A DNA stretch of 21,068 bases from SZUA-76 sp945787585 (GTDB lineage: Bacteria > Pseudomonadota > Gammaproteobacteria > SZUA-140), in the NCBI GenBank assembly GCA_947258425.1, contig CAMYIG010000028.1:1-21068 (forward strand), written 5' to 3'. The notes beneath the pieces are model-generated. The model had not been told where the DNA came from. It saw only the letters and a list, made by a program, of their open reading frames with translations, and did not search any database. Position 1 is the stretch's first letter; each line of letters begins with the position of its first letter. Made by a program: the position numbers and the translations under genes. Positions 7,563-14,701 of this stretch are shown piece after piece.

Positions 7563-9173
7563 GTGACCTTGATTACCAGCATCAAAAATAAAATCCTGAT
7601 TTTCGCAATCCTTGCTACCATCATTCCCTCCACAGGATTAGGACTGCTCTTCTTTTGGAAAAATGAACAGATGGTAGCGGACAATGTCACCCATCAACTT
7701 CGCACGTTAGCCCTCGATGCAAGTCGTGAACTTGAGTTTTGGCTTGAAGAGAGGACGGCTGAAGTACGAACATTATCGACCTCAAATACAGTGATCAATG
7801 GCCTGTCTGCGCAATCACCACCATCATTGCCCCGTTATCTACAACTGGTTCAGGAAAAGCTCAACTCGTTACTTCAATTAAGCATCTATAATGCCAATGG
7901 AAAGCTAATCGCCAGTAGCGGCCCTTCACCCGCGCCCATTCTTTTACCAAACCCGTGGCCCCAATCAGCACTCACCCACGGGGTTATTATTGAAGCACCT
8001 CATCGGAATCAAACCCACAACGCCACCACGCTGACGCTCGCCGTGCCTGTACTCTCAATGGAGAATGAAATCCTCGGGGCACTGGTGGCTGTAATCGATT
8101 TGAACACTGTGCTGCCCTCTCTCAGGTATTCAGCGCAACTGTCACCAGGCGCGATCCTACTACTCGACATGGATGGCAATCCGTTATTAGCCACCCACCG
8201 TGATCAAGACACGTCATTTATGCCGATAGCAAGACAAGTATTACAGCGTCTACGCGCTGATAACTCCATGCCGATCACCTTTGAAGGACACTTACAAAAA
8301 ACCGTACTAGGGCTTGCCATAGTGCCAAATAAACTACCGCTGATGGTATTAGTGGAACGTGATCGCGATGAAATCTATGAAGCATGGTTAGTCTCTCGTA
8401 ATCTTTTTCTCGGCTTAATGACCCTGCTAACACTTATTGTTAGCGCCTTCGCCTGGCGCTTGGGCCGCTCTATAGTGACACCACTGGAACGCCTGACAAC
8501 GGCCGCAGACCATATCGCCACTGGCGACCTGACCATTCGTCTTCCAGTTGCGCGCCGTGATGAACTGGGTCACTTAACCGAAGTCTTTAACCAGATGACA
8601 GAAAAGCTACAACGTAGCCACAAGGAATTTGAATCAGCCAGCCTCACTTTGAAAAAGCAGAATAAGTTACTTGAAACGCTCTCAGTGACTGATAGCCTCA
8701 CCGGTCTTTATAACCGTAAGAAACTCGACGATATTCTGGATGATCAACTTGAACGTTTTAAACGTAACCAACGACCCTTTGCGGTGCTCATGCTCGACAT
8801 TGATCACTTCAAGGCCCTTAATGATACATACGGTCATCTTGCTGGAGATCAGGTACTTGAAAGTATCGCGAGGACATTTAACCGGTCAATCCGAAATATT
8901 GATTTTGCAGCACGCTATGGGGGTGAAGAGTTTGCAATCGTACTCCCAGAAACGGGCCTCTCTGCCGCACGTGATATGGCAGAACGTATATTGACACAAG
9001 TTCGCGGTGCAGCTTATCAGTTCAACGACCAGTCCATTGCCGTAACATTAAGTATCGGAGTAACGATTAGTCGCAATGATGATAAAACACCAGAAGCAGT
9101 ACTATCTCGTGCAGACAAAATGCTATACAAAGCTAAAAGCGCGGGGCGAAATCAGGTAACTTGTTCAGATTAA
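7563..9173 (+). CDS. Membrane diguanylate cyclase with periplasmic sensor, HAMP and GGDEF domains
   Basis: This predicted inner-membrane enzyme makes cyclic di-GMP from two GTP in response to an extracytoplasmic signal. Order: transmembrane helix about 10-31, a periplasmic region of about 240 residues with a Cache-like pattern, a second transmembrane helix about 279-297, HAMP about 298-352, a linker coiled coil, then the GGDEF domain about 370-533. The active-site loop is GGEEF (453-457), a catalytically competent variant. RNID at 444-447, five residues before it, is the RxxD inhibitory site, so product feedback is likely. The start is GTG; an in-frame TGA four codons upstream limits other choices, and no clear ribosome binding site is seen. 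The gene is monocistronic and convergent with the SH3 lipoprotein gene. The ligand is unknown. Confidence 0.88.
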   Translation: MTLITSIKNKILIFAILATIIPSTGLGLLFFWKNEQMVADNVTHQLRTLALDASRELEFWLEERTAEVRTLSTSNTVINGLSAQSPPSLPRYLQLVQEKLNSLLQLSIYNANGKLIASSGPSPAPILLPNPWPQSALTHGVIIEAPHRNQTHNATTLTLAVPVLSMENEILGALVAVIDLNTVLPSLRYSAQLSPGAILLLDMDGNPLLATHRDQDTSFMPIARQVLQRLRADNSMPITFEGHLQKTVLGLAIVPNKLPLMVLVERDRDEIYEAWLVSRNLFLGLMTLLTLIVSAFAWRLGRSIVTPLERLTTAADHIATGDLTIRLPVARRDELGHLTEVFNQMTEKLQRSHKEFESASLTLKKQNKLLETLSVTDSLTGLYNRKKLDDILDDQLERFKRNQRPFAVLMLDIDHFKALNDTYGHLAGDQVLESIARTFNRSIRNIDFAARYGGEEFAIVLPETGLSAARDMAERILTQVRGAAYQFNDQSIAVTLSIGVTISRNDDKTPEAVLSRADKMLYKAKSAGRNQVTCSD

Positions 9174-9190
9174 CTATATACGATCATGAC

Positions 9191-9203
9191 GCCTTTTTAA
9201 GGC
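9191..9203. terminator. Small hairpin between convergent genes
   Basis: GCCTT and AAGGC form a five-bp stem with a three-base T loop, between the GGDEF stop codon and the last codons of the opposite-strand lipoprotein gene. Its position fits a weak shared terminator, but the stem is short and no T-run follows on either strand. Confidence 0.25.
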
Positions 9204-9958
9204 ACTTCTACCAAATCAGCCATTATCCAGCCAGAGTCACCGACCGCAGTCTGCACCTGTAACCAGGTGCCTTTATAGCCACGAGCGACTACCGGCGTAG
9301 ATTTTTTTAACATACTAACCATATTACCACTGTTGGTAGGCTGCTGCCGTAATTGGCTTTCTGCTTTTATGATCAATGGAATTGCGACTTTAAATGACGC
9401 CTCAGATATCGCATGTGTTTCCGGCTTCTTGTGATTATCCATCAACATATTAATAAACTGTTTGGCCTGCTCTACCTGATCGGCTGCCACACTATATTCA
9501 GCCTGCTCGAACGAAGATGACGCAATATCGATCAATTGCTGTGATAGATGCTGTAGTGACAACTGATAATTGGGCCCGAATGTCGTCTCTAACTCATTCA
9601 TTAAAATTTCAACTTCTGCAAGTAGTGACGCAACATCAGCCTCAGTAGCAAATCGTCGTAATTTTGTTTCGGCCAACACGACTTCGCTTGTAGTCTCCTG
9701 TAACTCTATTACCTGGCTTTTTTCATTTTCCTTTAATTGATTAATTTCGGCTTCTTTATCGGACAACACATGAAGCAGATGAACAATCAACTTCTGCTGC
9801 TCTTCCAATGATACTGATAATGAATCATCAGAAACAACAGGTGGAGGTAATGCAACTTCCACTACACCAGGTGACTGTTTCATTGCACAACCTGTGATAA
9901 ATACACTTAACAGTGTCATAGCTATTATTTTCATCAGATATCGATAAATTACTACCAT
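9197..9958 (-). CDS. Coiled-coil lipoprotein with C-terminal bacterial SH3 domain
   Basis: This is a predicted outer-membrane or periplasmic lipoprotein of 253 residues; its family was not recognised. The signal peptide ends in ITGC with the lipidated Cys at 24. It is followed by a Pro/Val-rich linker, a Glu/Lys-rich helical segment about 50-105 likely to be a coiled coil, a second helical region about 107-205, and a C-terminal SH3b-like fold about 212-253 with the pattern GTWLQVQTAVGDSGWI. SH3b domains often bind peptidoglycan or other envelope polymers, so an envelope anchoring or sensing role is inferred. The ATG at 9958 is supported by AAGG eight bases upstream; an internal ATG at 9934 has none. 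It is convergent with the GGDEF gene; no functional link is shown. Confidence 0.75.
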   Translation of the reverse strand: MVVIYRYLMKIIAMTLLSVFITGCAMKQSPGVVEVALPPPVVSDDSLSVSLEEQQKLIVHLLHVLSDKEAEINQLKENEKSQVIELQETTSEVVLAETKLRRFATEADVASLLAEVEILMNELETTFGPNYQLSLQHLSQQLIDIASSSFEQAEYSVAADQVEQAKQFINMLMDNHKKPETHAISEASFKVAIPLIIKAESQLRQQPTNSGNMVSMLKKSTPVVARGYKGTWLQVQTAVGDSGWIMADLVEVP

Positions 9959-9987
9959 ATAATAAACCTTATATTTAAGGACATATA

Positions 9988-9993
9988 ATTATA
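9988..9993 (-). promoter_or_regulatory. Candidate -10 element for the SH3 lipoprotein gene
   Basis: The minus strand reads a perfect TATAAT here, about 30 bases upstream of the lipoprotein ATG, giving a leader of about 20 bases that contains the AAGG ribosome binding site. The -35 region 17 bases further upstream is only a run of T, so activity would depend on the strong -10 or an activator. Confidence 0.35.
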
Positions 9994-10518
9994 CTCAGCC
10001 GCGTTGATCTAAAAAACTACTAGCGTATTTTATTCACACGCGGCATACACTAACATATCTTTCGGCCCTTATATCGGTACTACTTATCAATATTGATCTA
10101 TTATTATTTTAAATTAAAAGAAAATATTTATATTAATTAAAAGTAAAGCAACCATCCGTCCTCATATCCCTATTGCATGTTTAGACTATCTATACATATA
10201 TTTTGCTTATTAATTAATGCAGGTTATCGAGCCACTCGAATGATCATCTAATTGAGCTACAAACTATATCACGCGCTTTACGTAGTAATTCGATACATCA
10301 ATATTTAGGCGATTAATACCATTAGGACTATAAATGGCATCATTCAACTGTCGGTATTAACGCTGTCATTTCTTGTACTGATATTAATAGCGTGATCGGA
10401 ACGGGCGGGCGATTTAGCATGTGATGCGAACCAATCATCCGATGACAACACTTGACTATTTATCTAAGGAACCTCTGATTTATTCACTGCTATCTAACAT
10501 AGCTTTTCTATACGATTA
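9994..10518. other. Long AT-rich non-coding stretch with several dyads
   Basis: About 560 bases separate the lipoprotein start from the end of the cvfB-like gene, with no credible coding frame. Visible structure: a pentamer dyad TCGAG/CTCGA at 10227-10239; an 8-bp inverted repeat TTAATACC (10313-10320) with GGTATTAA (10353-10360) around a 32-base loop; a related but imperfect segment near 10380-10400; and a small hairpin GCTAT/ATAGC at 10489-10503 followed by TTTT on the plus strand. A short string at 10466-10480 resembles insertion-sequence ends but has no partner. This could be an untranslated regulatory or small-RNA region, or degraded DNA; the sequence alone does not decide. Confidence 0.4.
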
Positions 10519-11358
10519 TTATTTATTTTTCGTTAGACGAATACCATCTTTTTCAATCACAATTACTTTCTGTTTATATAAAATACCGATGGCTTTTTTA
10601 AAGGCCCCTTTACTCATACCAAACATTTTTGAAATTAAGGCTGGATCAGACTTATCATGCACAGCCATAAAGCCATCGTTCTCATTTAACTGCTTTTCAA
10701 TGAGCAGCGCATGTTTACTGCGATCTCCAGCGCCCCCCTGAAGGGTTAAATCAATTTTATTATCCGGACGAACCTGCTTAATAAATCCTTCTTTATACTG
10801 ACCAAAGCTCAAACGCTCATGTACATCGTTCGTATATAGCACACCCCAGTGGCTATGATTAATGATCGCCTTAAAACCAAGATCAGTGGTGTTCGCAATA
10901 ATCAAATTAACCGACTGTTTTTCCTTAAAGTCATGAGGTCGTTCATCATCCAGAAACTTATCTATTTTAGATGATGCTGTAATACGACCACTCGCTTTAT
11001 CAAGGTATAAATAAACCAGATATGAACGGCCAGCCACCATCGGTACATGCTGCTCAGCAAAGGGAACCAGGATATCTTTCTCCAGCCCCCAGTCGAGAAA
11101 GGCCCCCACCTTGGTAATCGCCATGACGCGCAGGTAAGCAAACTCACCAACCTTAGCAAAGGGTGTTTCAGTCGTCGCCACTGGGCGATCTTCTGAGTCA
11201 AGATAGAGGAACACGTCAATGAAATCACCAATCGCCAGGTCATCCGCAGCATACTTACCAGGTAATAGAACCTCACCGAGGTTTGCGGCATCCAGGTAAA
11301 AACCAAAGTGAACGCTTTTCACCACTTCTAAACTATAATATTTGCCAACGGTAATCAT
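10519..11358 (-). CDS. CvfB-like S1 RNA-binding protein
   Basis: This 279-residue protein has the length and layout of the CvfB/YitL family: consecutive S1-like beta-barrel domains and a C-terminal winged helix. The first barrel covers about 1-65. The second, about 68-135, has the FAYLRVMAITKVGAFLDWGL pattern typical of S1 folds. A third OB-like region follows to about 210, and the winged helix occupies about 225-279 with SKMFGMSKGAFKKAIGILYK as its recognition part. CvfB proteins bind RNA in the cytosol; in Staphylococcus they affect virulence gene expression, while the gammaproteobacterial role is not established. The ATG follows a weak GGA. The gene is flanked by non-coding AT-rich DNA on both sides and is probably monocistronic. 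Confidence 0.85.
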   Translation of the reverse strand: MITVGKYYSLEVVKSVHFGFYLDAANLGEVLLPGKYAADDLAIGDFIDVFLYLDSEDRPVATTETPFAKVGEFAYLRVMAITKVGAFLDWGLEKDILVPFAEQHVPMVAGRSYLVYLYLDKASGRITASSKIDKFLDDERPHDFKEKQSVNLIIANTTDLGFKAIINHSHWGVLYTNDVHERLSFGQYKEGFIKQVRPDNKIDLTLQGGAGDRSKHALLIEKQLNENDGFMAVHDKSDPALISKMFGMSKGAFKKAIGILYKQKVIVIEKDGIRLTKNK

Positions 11359-11423
11359 TTATTATTCCGGTATGGAAAACTGAATGGGATATTATACAGT
11401 GCGATTCACGATCTGTGAGGGTT

Positions 11424-11440
11424 GATTACAATATGTAATC
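11424..11440. promoter_or_regulatory. Perfect palindrome upstream of the cvfB-like gene
   Basis: GATTACA and TGTAATC form 7-base arms around a three-base ATA centre. The site lies 65 bases upstream of the cvfB-like ATG, in the 169-base gap after the one-TM protein gene. A symmetric site of 17 bases at this distance is a plausible binding site for a dimeric regulator; no matching regulator gene is seen nearby. Confidence 0.3.
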
Positions 11441-11527
11441 TAATAGCATATAACATTTGGCTAGCTTAGCTTACTTGGCGTGAGTCGCCTTAGAAGCAAT
11501 ATAACTACTAGATTTTATGAAAACGCA

Positions 11528-12130
11528 CTAGTCGCAAACCATCGCTTTACCACTTTTGTATCCATGCGCTAATCGTTCTTTTTTATATTTTTTACATAGG
11601 TTTGTAAATCCTTTTAAAAAATCACTCAAAACCTGACCCTTTCCATGCCAGTTTAATGAAATGTTATCCCTTAGCTTCTTTGACTCTCTCCAGAAATTAT
11701 CTGGAAATGCGATAGTATCGAATATTACATTAAACTCGACATAGTTAAGCTCTATTAATACAGATAATCTTTCATAATGTGATGCTACTTCTCTAAAATC
11801 AGTTAACTCATTCGAGTAATATATTTGCTCACCAGTTTTACCATCCAGGATAAGCTCTTCAATGTTATGAGTAGCTTCGCCAAACCTCGCGCTATCAAAC
11901 AGTACCTGTTTTATTCTTATTTTAGAATTGATATCAAGTATATCAATCACATTACTTAATGCTTCTACTTTAATAGCATCCAGAGTCTGATTAGCTTTTT
12001 CAAGTGTTATATTCGCCCTGAACAAAGAATCTCGCACTTGAATAAGGCCCGCTATAACGCCGATAACCAGACTGATACATGTCAAAATAGCTGTTAATTT
12101 CGTAATGCTATTTAACTTCGTCTCATTCAT
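11528..12130 (-). CDS. Membrane-anchored protein of unknown function
   Basis: I do not recognise this 200-residue protein with confidence. A single transmembrane helix at about 11-31 follows a short Lys-containing N-terminus, and the remaining residues are mainly helical and charged, with a possible coiled coil at 37-60. The segment around EVASHYERLSVLIELNYVEF and the following FDTIAFPDNFW recall the general layout of DUF4760-type proteins, but the match is too weak for a name. The gene begins 44 bases after the kdsC stop codon on the same strand, so the two could be co-transcribed. It sits in the AT-rich segment and looks like an accessory gene. The start ATG has no strong ribosome binding site. 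Confidence 0.6.
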   Translation of the reverse strand: MNETKLNSITKLTAILTCISLVIGVIAGLIQVRDSLFRANITLEKANQTLDAIKVEALSNVIDILDINSKIRIKQVLFDSARFGEATHNIEELILDGKTGEQIYYSNELTDFREVASHYERLSVLIELNYVEFNVIFDTIAFPDNFWRESKKLRDNISLNWHGKGQVLSDFLKGFTNLCKKYKKERLAHGYKSGKAMVCD

Positions 12131-12174
12131 AACATAGCCACCATTGCTTGTTTCGATCTAGGTTATAACTACCT

Positions 12175-12705
12175 TCATAAAGACTGATTCAAAAAATGCT
12201 GTTCAATCACTTCAAGTTGATCCTGTGATCGCAACACTTCATTAATCATTTCTCTCACCGCACCATCGCCGCCATTTGACATAGTCACCCATTCCGCATG
12301 CTGGCGTACATACGGTTGAGCATTTGCGGGTGCAACAAATAGTCCTACGTATGGCGCGCATGCGAGATCAACAATATCATCGCCCATATAAAGCACTTCG
12401 TCTGACTTTAAGCTGGCATCATCAATCATAACTTTTAGATGATCTACCTTATAAAGGTGGCCACTTTTATAGTAATCAAAATTAAGATCATTGATACGTC
12501 GTTCGACGGCCTTGCTAACGCGGCCAGTTAGCGCGCCAAATTTTAATCCCGCCTGCTGCGCCATCGTGATACCAAAGCCATCCTGTGTGCAAAAGCCTTT
12601 ACATTCGCCCCCATCAGCAGTGTAAAGCACCATGCCATCCGTCATTACACCATCAACATCCAGTACAATTAATTTTATCTGCTGCATTTTATGCGCTATC
12701 GTCAT
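12175..12705 (-). CDS. kdsC: 3-deoxy-D-manno-octulosonate 8-phosphate phosphatase
   Basis: This HAD-superfamily phosphatase removes phosphate from Kdo-8-phosphate in the cytosolic part of lipopolysaccharide inner-core synthesis. The product is 176 residues, the normal length for KdsC, and lacks a cap domain, as the family does. The nucleophile motif DVDGVMTDG has Asp16 and Asp18; a Thr/Ser-type GALTGR segment follows, and the acidic Mg site is YMGDDIVDL. The C-terminal GGDGAVREM segment, which reaches into the neighbouring active site of the tetramer, is intact. AGGA six bases before the ATG supports the start. In many gammaproteobacteria kdsC lies with kdsD, lptC, lptA and lptB; none of these is here. 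Other small HAD phosphatases of the same fold are possible but less likely. Confidence 0.85.
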   Translation of the reverse strand: MTIAHKMQQIKLIVLDVDGVMTDGMVLYTADGGECKGFCTQDGFGITMAQQAGLKFGALTGRVSKAVERRINDLNFDYYKSGHLYKVDHLKVMIDDASLKSDEVLYMGDDIVDLACAPYVGLFVAPANAQPYVRQHAEWVTMSNGGDGAVREMINEVLRSQDQLEVIEQHFLNQSL

Positions 12706-12851
12706 TATTAATCCTGTGGTCTCAATATTATTTCATCTCTGAATGATGCCTGAATAATTTTTTCACGTCATCTCTTCAATAATATGTAATATGAATTGTG
12801 ACCGGCTCTCTCAATGCATTCTCATAATTTTCTTTTTTTTACCGATTACAT

Positions 12852-14102
12852 ATGATTAACTACACTGGTCAATCTCAATATCTAAGTGGAGCGCCTTGCC
12901 TTATGGAAGCACATGCTCAGCCTCTTCTTATTTCAAATAGTGAAAGAATTGCGCATCTCGCAGAGCAGTTCCCACGCTGCGCGTTATATATAAAAGAACT
13001 TGAGTTACATCTTGATGCGAAGCCATTCTCTGCTGAACTCATTGAGTATTTAATCAAGGAATTTATTAGCAGTAATGATCCTTGCGCAGAAGAGATCCTC
13101 AAATCCGTTGAATACCTTAAGGATCAGGATCCACGTGAAGTCGTCCATGCAATCAAGAAAACTGCACGAGCAATCTATAATAATAAGATTAATGTTTTTG
13201 TCAGCTACAAAACAAAAGATGAATCGCTTGCTACTGCTGTAGTCAAAGCGATGCGGGGGGCCTCGTCTAAATTAGATATAACTTATGCGCATGATTTTTC
13301 AAGCCATAAGGATTATCATGAAAGGAGCCTGCGTGTTACACGCAATGCCCATTGGTTTATACTATTACTTCCTGATCCTGCTGAAGACTGGGACTGGGGC
13401 CTCTATGAAAGCGGGCTATTCCGTGCAAAAAAACTTCCGGGGGACCGTCTGATATGCATTCATCATGAAGATAGTTTAGTCCCAGTTAAGATCGGCAACA
13501 TTGATGCTGTTCCAGCAACTCGGCAACATCTTATCCCATTCCTGCATAACCTTTTATGTGAACCGAACCCGCTTCCCGGCATGGACGCTATCAATCATAA
13601 CACCATGATTGAACCCATTGCAGATATCATTGCTGATCAGATGTCCAGGCATATGACTCCGAAATCTGCGCTATTTATTAATTCATCGTCTAGTGTTATA
13701 CCTCAAAAAATTAATATACTGGCCGCAGCCATGAATTTCGCATTACGGTTTCGCTGGGAGATAATTGAAAATCAACAACTTCACTCGACTTCAATGAATA
13801 ATAAACTTGCGAAGGAGTTACGGGCATCACTTGATCGTATTATGCATGAAGGCAATGCCGGTGAAATTTTAAGCTCACCACTATTAAAAGCACAATTCGA
13901 GACTGATATGAGTAAAGAGGCTTTAGAATCTATCTGCCAGCAATGGCATCAACTCACCAATAAAAACAGAAGCGGAAAACTCGACATCGCACTGCATGAG
14001 TTGAATGGTACGCTCGTTTACGAATTGACCCAGGAATTTTTACCCATCAACAAGCGGCTACTTAAACTTATTTCTCAACGCCTAACAAAAGTACTAGAGT
14101 AA
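12852..14102 (+). CDS. TIR-domain protein with uncharacterised flanking regions
   Basis: The 416-residue product has a central TIR domain, about 112-250. Box 1 is VFVSYKTKD (115-123); FILLLPDP occupies the next core strand; and WDWGLYESGLF (180-190) has Glu186 at the place of the catalytic Glu in NAD-cleaving TIR domains. The regions before (about 1-110) and after (about 270-416) are predicted mainly helical and match no family I recognise; no signal peptide or membrane segment is seen, so it is probably cytosolic. Bacterial TIR proteins commonly consume NAD or make cyclic nucleotide signals in defence or toxicity; that role is inferred. The ATG at 12852 has no ribosome binding site; the in-frame ATG at 12903 (residue 18) has GGAG 11 bases upstream and may be the true start. 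It is divergent from kdsC and in AT-rich DNA, which suggests acquisition. Confidence 0.75.
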   Translation: MINYTGQSQYLSGAPCLMEAHAQPLLISNSERIAHLAEQFPRCALYIKELELHLDAKPFSAELIEYLIKEFISSNDPCAEEILKSVEYLKDQDPREVVHAIKKTARAIYNNKINVFVSYKTKDESLATAVVKAMRGASSKLDITYAHDFSSHKDYHERSLRVTRNAHWFILLLPDPAEDWDWGLYESGLFRAKKLPGDRLICIHHEDSLVPVKIGNIDAVPATRQHLIPFLHNLLCEPNPLPGMDAINHNTMIEPIADIIADQMSRHMTPKSALFINSSSSVIPQKINILAAAMNFALRFRWEIIENQQLHSTSMNNKLAKELRASLDRIMHEGNAGEILSSPLLKAQFETDMSKEALESICQQWHQLTNKNRSGKLDIALHELNGTLVYELTQEFLPINKRLLKLISQRLTKVLE

Positions 14103-14131
14103 TAAACAATTCGACTCGGGCTTAAATACGC

Positions 14132-14620
14132 CTACTGCTGGCATTCGGTGATAATTTCAATCAACAATTTCTGTGCCAACGTGACTGTCTCAAGCTCTTT
14201 GAATAAAAAGATAAAGTAATCTTCTTCACGGTCATAGGTGATATTTGGCATCGATGCGCTTGTAACACTGTACTTAATCGTCGGTTTTGTTAGCGAAGCA
14301 TAAATCTGATATTTGATATTGAGCCAATTGCCATCATCACGGTGAGCAGCGTGCATTTCAATGATTGGCAGGTTTTTGAAATCTACCGTCATTATATTAT
14401 CATTTTCAAAACTATCATCAATCTTTGCAACGGTGGTGCTTTTACGAATTAGCAAACACTGATCATCTTTATCAAAGGCAGATGCTACCTTTGTTGTTGA
14501 ACGATTACTCTCCAGCATGCCATTGAGTGAATTGAAGGCGAGCAGTTTCGAACGAGCGTCATCTGCGGCCATTGCATTCACGGCTAGTAAAGAACAAAAC
14601 AATAATATCAATGTACGCAT
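14132..14620 (-). CDS. Small exported protein of unknown function
   Basis: This 162-residue protein has a classic cleavable signal peptide, with a hydrophobic core and likely cleavage after AMA at residue 18. The mature part is hydrophilic, with alternating beta-like and helical stretches and two cysteines, C54 and C160, that could form a disulfide joining the middle to the C-terminus. No family was recognised. It is probably periplasmic. The 3' end converges with the TIR gene, leaving 29 bases between stop codons. An AGGA lies 12 bases before the ATG, rather far for a strong site. Confidence 0.65.
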   Translation of the reverse strand: MRTLILLFCSLLAVNAMAADDARSKLLAFNSLNGMLESNRSTTKVASAFDKDDQCLLIRKSTTVAKIDDSFENDNIMTVDFKNLPIIEMHAAHRDDGNWLNIKYQIYASLTKPTIKYSVTSASMPNITYDREEDYFIFLFKELETVTLAQKLLIEIITECQQ

Positions 14621-14701
14621 CGGGTATTTAATCCTGTCTTTTTTATGACAGTTGATGAGTATAACATTGCAATAAATTGGGGATATAGCTATAACTAAGC
14701 C

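Noticed and set aside
10204..10262. tRNA-like string on the minus strand (TAGCTCAATTAGA followed by a CTCGA dyad)
   Set aside because: It resembles a D-arm, but there is no paired acceptor stem, no anticodon arm and no proper T-arm, so no tRNA is called.
10466..10480. AAGGAACCTCTGATT, similar in look to ends of some IS5-type insertion sequences
   Set aside because: No inverted partner, transposase frame or target duplication was found; a single short match is not evidence of an element.
10421..10741. 106-residue plus-strand frame overlapping the end of the cvfB-like gene
   Set aside because: It is antisense to a well-supported winged-helix domain and matches no family.
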